A stretch of DNA of 39,095 nucleotides from Actinomycetota bacterium (GTDB lineage: Bacteria > Actinomycetota > Acidimicrobiia > Acidimicrobiales > CADCSY01), in assembly GCA_019348495.1 (NCBI GenBank), contig JAHWJI010000011.1, forward strand, positions 1 to 39,095, in the 5' to 3' direction. The first letter of the stretch is position 1. Each line of letters opens with the position of its first letter. The notes under the pieces are model-generated. The model worked only from the letters and a program-made list of their open reading frames with translations. It was not told the origin of the DNA and did not search any database. Positions 18,969 to 26,658 of this stretch are shown one piece after another. Position numbers and translations under genes: made by a program.

Positions 18969-20069
18969 TTACGTCGGCGACTGCATTGACTTCCCCGCCG
19001 GGTCGTTGGTGGCGTGGCCGTTGGCCTCCTCGGCGCCGGGCAGGGTGGCGCCGTCGGGGCGGACCCACACCGTGCGCTGGGGGAAGGGGATCTCGATGCC
19101 GGCGCGGTCGAAGGCCTCCTTCATGCGCTGGCGCAGCTCGCGCATCACCTTCCACTGCGACGAGGGCGTGGTCTTCACCACCAGGCGGATGGCCACGCCG
19201 TCGGGCCCGAACGCCTCCACGCCCCAGACCTCGGGCTCCTCGAGGATGTTCACCCCCCACGCGTCGTCCTTCCACAGCTGGTCGGCGACGGCTTTGATGG
19301 TGTCCTTGGCCATGGCCAGATCGGTCTCGTAAGCCACCTCGAAGTCGATCAGGGCCCGTGACCACTGCTGGGACTTGTTGGCCACCCGTCGGATCTCCCC
19401 GTTGGGGAAGTGCCAGACGGTGCCCTCGACGTCACGCAGGCGCGTGGTGCGCAAGCTCACGCCCTCCACGGTGCCCGAGGCGTCGCCCACGTCGATGACG
19501 TCGCCCACACCGAACTGGTCCTCGACCAGCATGAACATGCCCGACAGGAAGTCCTTGACCAGGCTCTGGGCGCCGAAGCCCAGTGCCACGCCAGCGATCC
19601 CGGCCCCGGCGATGAGGGGCCCGAGGTTGATGTCGAACTCGGCCAGGATGGTGAAGGTGGCGATGGTCCACACCATGGCGGTGGTGATGCTGCTCAGCAC
19701 CGCCCCGATCGTCCCGGCCCGCTGCACCGCTCGGATGTTGACCGGCCCAGTCGTGAGCAGGGCGGCGGGCGTCTTGTCCCGGATGGTCCCCAACGTGCGT
19801 TGGACGTCGGGCTGTTCGAAGCTGCGCACGAAGCGCTTGATGGCCCGCCGGGCCAGGCGGGTGGCGATCAGGGCCAGCACGACGATGAAGGCGATCTTGA
19901 GCGGCTTGGTCAACAGGGTGTCGAACAACTGGGCCAAGCCGTCGTTCTCCGTCTGGGAGAAGACCAGGCGACAGACGGCGCCACGATCCCGACAGACCCC
20001 CTCCACGGTGGCGGGGTCGGATGAGCCCTCGCTTTGGGCCACGATGAGCGCGGTGATGAGCGGGACCAT
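18969..20069 (-). CDS. MscS-family mechanosensitive ion channel
   Basis: GAGIAGVALGFGAQSLVKDFLSGMFMLVEDQFGVGDVIDVGDASGTVEGVSLRTTRLRDVEGTVWHFPNGEI. Confidence 0.93.
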   Translation of the reverse strand: MVPLITALIVAQSEGSSDPATVEGVCRDRGAVCRLVFSQTENDGLAQLFDTLLTKPLKIAFIVVLALIATRLARRAIKRFVRSFEQPDVQRTLGTIRDKTPAALLTTGPVNIRAVQRAGTIGAVLSSITTAMVWTIATFTILAEFDINLGPLIAGAGIAGVALGFGAQSLVKDFLSGMFMLVEDQFGVGDVIDVGDASGTVEGVSLRTTRLRDVEGTVWHFPNGEIRRVANKSQQWSRALIDFEVAYETDLAMAKDTIKAVADQLWKDDAWGVNILEEPEVWGVEAFGPDGVAIRLVVKTTPSSQWKVMRELRQRMKEAFDRAGIEIPFPQRTVWVRPDGATLPGAEEANGHATNDPAGKSMQSPT

Positions 20070-20108
20070 CCCTCGACCCTACTGAGACGTCCCCGCCGGC
20101 GACACCCT

Positions 20109-20125
20109 CCGGCGGCAGCCGCCGG
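20109..20125 (-). terminator. Short GC hairpin downstream of carD
   Basis: ccggcgg-cag-ccgccgg, 8 nt beyond the carD stop; no U-tract. Confidence 0.4.
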
Positions 20126-20132
20126 CGAACGA

Positions 20133-20612
20133 TCAGGCGATCTCGGTCGAGAGGCGCTCGAGGGCCTCGTCCTCGGTGATCGACAGAGCCACGCTGAGCT
20201 CGGACACGAGGATGCCCCGGGCCCGCTCCAACATCGACTTCTCCCCCGCCGAGAGGCCCTTGGCCGCCTCGCGCAGCGCCAGGTTCCGTACCACCTCGGC
20301 CACCTGGTACACGTCGCCGGTCTTGAGCTTCTCCTGGTGGTTCTTGAACCTCCGGCTCCAGTTTCCCGGTTCGCGCACGTCCTTCTTGGACAGGAGCTGG
20401 AACAGGTCCTCGACGTCCTCCACGCTGATGGGAGGGCGCATGCCCACCTCCTCCACCTTGTCGGAGGGCACCGACAAGGTCAGCTCGCCGTGGGCCATGC
20501 GCAGCACCAGGTACTCGGTCTGCTCACCGAAGGCCTCGCGCATCTCCTTGCGCTCGATCACGGCCGCGCCGTGGTGGGGGTAGACGACATGGTCGCCGAT
20601 CTTGAACGGCAT
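20133..20612 (-). CDS. carD: CarD/CdnL family transcriptional regulator
   Basis: MPFKIGDHVVYPHHGAAVIERKE...YLVLRMAHGELTLSVPSDKVEEVGMRPP...NWSRRFKNHQEKLKTGDVYQVAEVVRNL. Confidence 0.95.
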   Translation of the reverse strand: MPFKIGDHVVYPHHGAAVIERKEMREAFGEQTEYLVLRMAHGELTLSVPSDKVEEVGMRPPISVEDVEDLFQLLSKKDVREPGNWSRRFKNHQEKLKTGDVYQVAEVVRNLALREAAKGLSAGEKSMLERARGILVSELSVALSITEDEALERLSTEIA

Positions 20613-20655
20613 GAAAGCTCCTGCTACGGCAACTGGGGAAGGTCCTAGTCTGCCA

Positions 20656-21138
20656 TCAGATCCGGCAGGTCGAGAGCCCCCGCTTCTCCAGGTACTGCTG
20701 GTGGTAGTCCTCGGCGGGCCAGAAGGTCGACGCCGGCGTGACCTCGGTGACGATGGCACGCCCGAAGCGTCCTGACGCCTCCAGCTCCTCGATCGAGCGC
20801 TGGGCGGCCTTCTGCTGGGCCTCGTCGTGGAAGTAGACGGCCGAGCGGTACTGGGTGCCCACGTCGGGACCCTGGCGGTTCAAGGTGGTGGGGTCGTGGT
20901 TGTCCCAGAACACCGACAGGAGGTCGTCGTAGGAGAGCCGCTCGGGGTCATAGGTCACCTGGACCACCTCGGCGTGGCCCGTGCGCCCGGTGCAGACCCG
21001 GCGGTACGTCGGCTCGTCCTTGGTGCCGCCCATGTAGCCCACGGCGGTGGCCACCACGCCGGGAACCTGGCGGTAGGCGGCCTCGATCCCCCAGAAGCAC
21101 CCGGCCCCGAACGTCGCTACCTCTTGCGCCATCGTCAT
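20656..21138 (-). CDS. msrA: Peptide methionine sulfoxide reductase A
   Basis: ATFGAGCFWGIEAAYRQVPGVVATAVGYMGG, FWDNHDPTTLNRQGPDVGTQYRSAVYFH. Confidence 0.97.
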   Translation of the reverse strand: MTMAQEVATFGAGCFWGIEAAYRQVPGVVATAVGYMGGTKDEPTYRRVCTGRTGHAEVVQVTYDPERLSYDDLLSVFWDNHDPTTLNRQGPDVGTQYRSAVYFHDEAQQKAAQRSIEELEASGRFGRAIVTEVTPASTFWPAEDYHQQYLEKRGLSTCRI

Positions 21139-21380
21139 CCACCCTCTCCGCCCGTTGGTCTGCCTGTCTCGAAGCTACGGGGCCGCTGGTCGTACTGGAT
21201 GTAGCGGGCCACCTGGGCGGCCCGCTCGGTGCTGTGCAGGCGGGCCACCAGGTGCAGGGCCATGTCGATGCCGGCCGAGACCCCGGCGGCGGTGACCACT
21301 TGGCCGTCGTCGACGAAACGGTCCTCGGGCCGGAGCTCGATGCGCTCTCCGAGCACCACGGCTATGGCCGGCCCGCTCAC
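21135..21380 (-). pseudogene. DJ-1/PfpI-family C-terminal fragment (about 81 aa)
   Basis: VSGPAIAVVLGERIELRPEDRFVDDGQVVTAAGVSAGIDMALHLVARLHSTERAAQVARYIQYDQRP...; nucleophile-elbow half missing. GTG overlaps the upstream stop, and its TGA overlaps the msrA ATG. Confidence 0.7.
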
Positions 21381-22810
21381 GTGGGGGAGAGAGGGCCGAA
21401 CTGGCCCTCGGTGGGCTCCGCTCAACAGAACCAGGGCTCGGTGAGGCGCGGCCTGCCCTGGGTCGAGCCGGCGGCGATGAGCTCCCCCTCGCCGGGATCG
21501 GCGGCGCCGGCGGCGCCCGGATCGGCGGCCTGGCGCACGGCCCGGCTGACGGCCAGGTACAGGCTGGCGGCCGGCTCGCCGGCATCGAGGCCGGCCTGCA
21601 CCTGCTCGGCCAGCTGGGCCTGGAGCTCGTCGACGCGCCGATCCGCCGCCGTCCAGGAGTAGCTGAGGCGCTCGGCGTCGTAGGACCCGAGGTGGGGGGC
21701 CATGTCGGGGTGGTCGACCAGCAGCGAGCCTTCGGGCACCAGCAGGCGGATGGTGTACTGCACGGGGTCGACGTTGGCGATGAGGTCGTGGGCAGCGACG
21801 AAGTCGACGAGGTCGACCAGGTCGGCGGGCGTGGTCCAGGGGGTGAAGGGCAGGAACGACGGCCGCACCTCGATGTTGTGGTCGCGGAGCACCCCGATGG
21901 CCTCGGCCGCCTGGGCGGCGGTGTGGCCCTTGTCCAGGCGGGCCAGGATGGCGTCGTTGACCGACTCCAGGGCCGAGACGACGAACAGGCAGCCAGCGGC
22001 GGCCATCGAGCCCCAGAGGCCACGGTGGCGCAGGATGAGCTCCACCTTGGTGGTGCAGTCGAAGGTGAGCTCGGGAAAGCGCTCGTGCATGGCCGCCACC
22101 ACCCGTCGGGAGTGGTGGACGCCGTTGAGGAAGTCGGGGTCGGCGAAGGTGATGTGGCGGGCGCCGGCCGCCACCAGTTGGGCGATGTCGGCCACGACCA
22201 CCTCGGGGCCCACCACCCGGATGCGCCCGTCGTAGACCGTGGGCACCGGGCAGTGCCGGCACCGGGAGGCGCAGCCGTGGCTGGCCTCCACCGCGCCGAC
22301 CAGGCGCTCCTCGCCGTCCACGGCGAGGTGGGCGTAGCGCTCGAGAGGCGGCAGCAGGTCGCGGGCGGGGACGTCGAAGTCGCTGCGCCCCAGGTGCACG
22401 ATCGGGCGGGTGTCGGCGGCCGGCGCCGGGCTCGCCGCGCCCCGGGCCGGGAGCCCGTCCACCCAGGCCAGCAGGGCGGGCTCGTACTCGCCGGCGATGA
22501 CCCGGTCGGCCACCGCCCGCAGGGTGGCGTCGGCGCTGACGGCGGCGTAGAGGCCGTAGAAGCACACGGGCAGCTCCGGGCGCTGGTGGCGTGCGGCGGT
22601 GGCCGCGGCCAGGGCCAGGCGCATGGCCGTGTGCATGGGCACCGAGAAGGCGACGGCGCTCGCCCACGCCACCAGCTCGGGGTCCCAGGGCTGGACCGAC
22701 AGGTCGAGGGCGGCCACGTCGTGGCCCCGGCGGCGAAGGGCGGCGGCGGGCGAGGCCACGTGCACCGGCTGGTGCCCGAGCTCGTAGGTCGAGACCAACA
22801 GCACCCGCAC
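21377..22810 (-). CDS. B12-binding-domain radical SAM protein with CUAEP tail; predicted selenoprotein (Sec at TGA 21424..21422, 477 aa)
   Basis: SHGCASRCRHCPVP (CxxxCxxC) and an N-terminal cobalamin-binding-like domain. The minus-strand codons at the end read GAG CCC TGG TTC TGT TGA GCG GAG CCC ACC GAG GGC CAG TTC GGC CCT CTC TCC CCC ACG TGA. Confidence 0.85.
21391..21409 (-). promoter_or_regulatory. Putative bacterial SECIS hairpin
   Basis: mRNA GAGGGCC-AGUUC-GGCCCUC: perfect 7-bp stem, 5-nt loop with G at loop position 2; stem begins 12 nt and loop begins 19 nt after the UGA. Confidence 0.75.
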
Positions 22811-22850
22811 CCGGTCACGCTACCGGGGAAGGCCCCCCACCCCCGTTCGA

Positions 22851-24077
22851 TCAGGAGGCTTCGATGACCACCTCGAGGTGGGCGTGGGCCCGACGCAGGG
22901 CGTCCTCCACCGCCTCAGGGGTGGGGGCCCGGGCGAAGAGGAAGCCGAGGTAGCGGTCGCCCTCGGGCAGGGCCCGCACGGGGCGCCCCCGGGCGATGGT
23001 CAGCTCCAGGCCCTCGATGCCGGGCACGGCCCGGGCGGACTCGACACCGCCCACCTCGACCAGGCAGCCCGAGCGGGGGATGGGCAGCATCATGACCCCG
23101 GCCGCCTGGTCCTCCCGGCGTAGACCGTCGAGGCCGAGGCCCAGGGCGTGGCGGAGGATGACCTCCTCCAGGGAGATGCCGGCACCGAAGCGCAGCGCCC
23201 GCGAGCACAGCCCCCCGATGGAGCGGGCGGCCACCTCCACCAGGCGGACGCCGTCGGCGCCGATGCGCACCTCGGCGTGCACCGGTCCCTCCACCAGGCC
23301 GAGGGCGGTGGCGCCGGCGGCCACCAGCCCGACCACCGCCTCACGGGTGGGGGCCGGGAGCCGCGAAGGGGTGACGTAGATGGTCTCCTCGAAGTAGGGG
23401 CCGTCGAGGGGGTCGGGCTTGTCGAACACCGCCAGGACCTCGAGCCGCCCGCGGGTGAGCAGGCCCTCGACAGCCACCTCGGGCCCGGCCACGAAGGACT
23501 CCACCAGCACCGGCCCTGTGGGGTCCTGGCCGGCGTCGGCCAGGATGGCCCGCACCCTGGACGCCGCCTCGGCGGCGGCGGCGGGGTCGTCGGCCCGCAT
23601 GACGCCCCGGCTACCCGACAGCGAGACCGGCTTGACCACGCAGGGCAGGCCCACCTCGGTGGCGAGGGCGGCCACGTCGTCGCCGGGTCGGGCCACCCGG
23701 AACGCGGGCTGGTCGACCCCGGCGGCGGCCAACGCCGTGCGGCTGCCCAGCTTGTCGCGCGTGGCGGCCACGGCGGTGGCCGGGTTGTGGGCCAGGCCCA
23801 GGCGCCCGGCGGCCAGGGCGGCGGCCAGCACGCCCTGTTCGTCGACGGCCACCACGGCGTCGACGGGGGACCGGTCGGCGGCGAAGGCGACGATGGCGGC
23901 GGCGGCGGCGTCGGGATGGTCGAGGGGCAGCACCAGGGCACGGTCCTCCATGGAGACGGCCATGGCCTGGCGATGCTCGGAGGCGACGACCACCTCGACC
24001 CCCAGGGCCGACGCGGCCCGCACGAAGTCGGTCGCCCGGTAGGTTCCGGTGGGCAGGATAAGGAGGACCCGGGGCAC
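22851..24077 (-). CDS. ATP-grasp domain protein
   Basis: GLPCVVKPVSLSGSRGVMRADD, VLVESFVAGPEVAVEGLL, GPVHAEVRIGADGVRLVEVAARSIGG. GTG start at 24077; same strand and directly upstream of the radical SAM gene. Confidence 0.9.
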   Translation of the reverse strand: MPRVLLILPTGTYRATDFVRAASALGVEVVVASEHRQAMAVSMEDRALVLPLDHPDAAAAAIVAFAADRSPVDAVVAVDEQGVLAAALAAGRLGLAHNPATAVAATRDKLGSRTALAAAGVDQPAFRVARPGDDVAALATEVGLPCVVKPVSLSGSRGVMRADDPAAAAEAASRVRAILADAGQDPTGPVLVESFVAGPEVAVEGLLTRGRLEVLAVFDKPDPLDGPYFEETIYVTPSRLPAPTREAVVGLVAAGATALGLVEGPVHAEVRIGADGVRLVEVAARSIGGLCSRALRFGAGISLEEVILRHALGLGLDGLRREDQAAGVMMLPIPRSGCLVEVGGVESARAVPGIEGLELTIARGRPVRALPEGDRYLGFLFARAPTPEAVEDALRRAHAHLEVVIEAS

Positions 24078-24094
24078 GGTCCTATCATGGGGGC

Positions 24095-24778
24095 ATGGCC
24101 GACGCGAGCGCTCCCGAGAACCTCGACCAACAGCCGGGCACGCCCGGCGAGGCGGTGCTGACGGTCACCGACCAGGCCCGCAAGAAGGTGGTGGCCCTGC
24201 GCCAGGGCGAGCCCAACGCCGAGTCGCTGGCCCTGTGGCTGGAGGTGACGGGAGTGGCCGGGTCCGAGTTCACCTACGACTTGTACTTCGACGCCCTCGA
24301 CCGGGCCCAGCCGGGCGACGCCGTGCAGCGCCATGACGACGTATCGGTCGTCATCCCCGCCGCCAGCGTCGACCAGCTCCGGGGGGCCACGCTGGGCGTG
24401 AGTCGCGACCTGCTCAACCCGGGCATGACCGTCACCAACCCCAACCGCCCCCCCCAACCGGCCAGCCCCTCGATCAGCGCCCGCCCGCCGGCCGACCTGA
24501 GCGGGGACGTGGCCCAGCGGGTGGCCCAGGTCATCGAAGCCCAGATCAACCCCAGCATCGCCTCCCACGGCGGCCAGGCCGAGCTGGTGGCGGTCGACGA
24601 CGGCACCGCCTACCTCCGCTTGAGCGGCGGGTGCCAGGGCTGCGGCATGGCCACGGTGACCCTCACCCAGGGCATCGAGGTGGCCATCCGGGAGTCGGTG
24701 CCCGAGATCACCCAGGTCACCGACGTGACCGACCACGCCAGCGGGGCCAACCCCTACTACGAGGCCGCCAAGAAATAA
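24095..24778 (+). CDS. nfuA: NfuA-like Fe-S biogenesis protein (IscA-like domain + NifU C-terminal domain)
   Basis: C-terminal NPSIASHGGQAELVAVDDGTAYLRLSGGCQGCGMATVTLTQGIEVAIRESVPEI (CxxC). Confidence 0.88.
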   Translation: MADASAPENLDQQPGTPGEAVLTVTDQARKKVVALRQGEPNAESLALWLEVTGVAGSEFTYDLYFDALDRAQPGDAVQRHDDVSVVIPAASVDQLRGATLGVSRDLLNPGMTVTNPNRPPQPASPSISARPPADLSGDVAQRVAQVIEAQINPSIASHGGQAELVAVDDGTAYLRLSGGCQGCGMATVTLTQGIEVAIRESVPEITQVTDVTDHASGANPYYEAAKK

Positions 24779-24871
24779 GGATGCCTCGAGACGCTTCCTG
24801 ACAGCCTGCCCCCACGCTGCCCGGTAGATCCCCGGCTGGTAGTGGCGATCCACCGTGGCGGGGCGGTCCGC

Positions 24872-25525
24872 CTATTCCGACAGGGCAAGCCTCGCTGCGC
24901 TCGGCGCCCTGTCGGCGAACTTGCGCTTGATGCGCTGTAGGGCGTTGTCGACGGCCTTGGCCTGGCGTCCGAGCAGGGCGGCGATCTCCTCGTAGCTCTG
25001 GCCGGTGACGAAGAGCCGCAGCACGTCGTTCTCGAAGCCCGAGAGCAGGGTCGCCACCGTGCAGTCGACGGCGCGGGCGCCGTCGGCGGCGACGACGTCG
25101 TCGGCGGGGTCGGCGGGGTCGGCGTGGCCGTCGATCATGCCCTCGACGCCCGCCTCGAAGGAGCCCTCGGGCCGGGGCCGGGAGATGGAGACGTATTGGT
25201 TGAGCGGCTGGTGCTTGCGCCGACGGGCCGTCTTGACCGCGGTGTGGATCTGGCGGGTGATGCAGAGCTCGGCGAACCCCCGGAAAGAGGCCTCTCGCTC
25301 AGGCCGGTAGTCACGCACCGCCTTGTAGAGGCCGATGAGCGCCTCTTGGACGATGTCGTCGGCATCACCTCCGGGGATGTAGTAGCCCCGGCCCCGGAAC
25401 GAAGCCAAGCGCCGGTAGCGCTGGATCAGCGCTTGCTGGGCCAGGTCGTCGCACTGTTGGGCCCGCATGGCCAGCTCGTCGTCATCGAGGTGGTCGAGTG
25501 CGGCGGTGCCGGATCGGGGCGACAA
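24872..25525 (-). CDS. Spo0H/SigH-like RNA polymerase sigma factor (likely TTG start)
   Basis: DADDIVQEALIGLYKAVRDYRPEREASFRGFAELCITRQIHTAVKTARRRKHQPLNQYVSI and FVTGQSYEEIAALLGRQAKAVDNALQRIKRKF. AGGAG lies 5 nt upstream of TTG 25525. Confidence 0.85.
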   Translation of the reverse strand: MSPRSGTAALDHLDDDELAMRAQQCDDLAQQALIQRYRRLASFRGRGYYIPGGDADDIVQEALIGLYKAVRDYRPEREASFRGFAELCITRQIHTAVKTARRRKHQPLNQYVSISRPRPEGSFEAGVEGMIDGHADPADPADDVVAADGARAVDCTVATLLSGFENDVLRLFVTGQSYEEIAALLGRQAKAVDNALQRIKRKFADRAPSAARLALSE

Positions 25526-25643
25526 GAGGTCTCCTGGAAAGTGCGATGCAACGGCTGGCCGGGCGGTGAGGCGAGAGCGAGAGTACTTCCCCCACCTCGC
25601 CGCCTCCAGCGCTGGACGTGACAAGACCATGACGAAATCGCGG

Positions 25644-26657
25644 TCACGCCGACCGTCGTCGGGCCACCTCGAAGCAGGCCAGTGCCCCCGCCGCGGCCAC
25701 GTTGAGCGACCCCAGGGCGCCTCGCAGAGGGATGGAGGCCACCACGTCACAGCGCTGGCGGACCAGGCGACCCAGACCCCGGCCCTCGGCGCCCAGCACC
25801 AGGGCGACGGGCTCGCTGGCCAGGGTGAGTTCGAAGAGACTGCTCTCGCCACCGCTGTCGAGGCCGACGGTCCACACGCCCGCCTCCCGAGCCCGGGCCA
25901 GGGCAGTGGGCAGGCCACCGACCAGGGCCATGGGGAGGTGCTCGACGGCGCCGGCCGCGGCCTTGGCCACCGTCGGGGTGACGTGCGCCGCTCGGTGCCG
26001 GGGCAGGACGACGCCCGAGACCCCGGCGCCCTCGGCCGACCGCAGCAGCGCACCGAGGTTCTGGGGATCGGTGATGCCGTCGAGGAACACCAGGAACGGC
26101 GCCGCCCACGGCCCCCGTCCGGTAAACAGGAGCTCGTCGAAATCGGCCTCCGGGAGAGGCTCGGCGTGGGCCAGGACCCCCTGGGGGGCCTCGGAGCGGG
26201 CCTCGGCGGACAGGGCAGTCACCCGCACCGGGCGCATGCGCACCCGGGCCTCGGTGGCCAGCTCCTTGATCTCGGCGAGGATCGGGGCGTCGTCCAGATC
26301 GTCGGCCAGCCATACGTCGCGCACCCGTCGGCGCCCGGCGAGCAAGAGCTCCCGGACGGCCTGGCGGCCCTCGACCTGCTCGCCTCCCAGCCCCCGGGGC
26401 CCACCTGACCCGGAGCGGCCCGGCGGCTGGGGTGACGGCGAGGGGCGCCCGAAGGCCTCCCCTCGCGACCCCTGGCGTGGCCCTGATCGTGCCCGACGGT
26501 CGCCCGGCGCACCGGCACGGGAGCGTCCCGGACGGCCAGGAGCGCCATCGGGGCGGCCACGTCGGTCCCCGGGCCGGCCCTGCCGGGGCCCGCCCGGGGC
26601 GGGCCCACCCCGGCGGGGCTGCTCGGGGCGGGCAGGGCGGCGGCGGGGCGGGCTCAC
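25644..26657 (-). CDS. rlmB: 23S rRNA 2'-O-methyltransferase RlmB-like (SpoU/TrmH) with Arg/Gly/Pro-rich N-terminal extension
   Basis: VEGRQAVRELLLAGRRRVRDVWLAD, LDGITDPQNLGALLRSAEGAGVSGVVLPRHRAAHVTPTVAKAAAGAVEHLP, LVLGAEGRGLGRLVRQRCD, LGSLNVAAAGAL. Confidence 0.92.
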   Translation of the reverse strand: MSPPRRRPARPEQPRRGGPAPGGPRQGRPGDRRGRPDGAPGRPGRSRAGAPGDRRARSGPRQGSRGEAFGRPSPSPQPPGRSGSGGPRGLGGEQVEGRQAVRELLLAGRRRVRDVWLADDLDDAPILAEIKELATEARVRMRPVRVTALSAEARSEAPQGVLAHAEPLPEADFDELLFTGRGPWAAPFLVFLDGITDPQNLGALLRSAEGAGVSGVVLPRHRAAHVTPTVAKAAAGAVEHLPMALVGGLPTALARAREAGVWTVGLDSGGESSLFELTLASEPVALVLGAEGRGLGRLVRQRCDVVASIPLRGALGSLNVAAAGALACFEVARRRSA

Positions 26658-26658
26658 C

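Noticed and set aside
21135-22667. 510-aa minus-strand ORF overlapping the radical SAM gene
   Set aside because: Only its last roughly 80 residues (DJ-1-like) are protein-like; the rest is an out-of-frame reading of the radical SAM gene.
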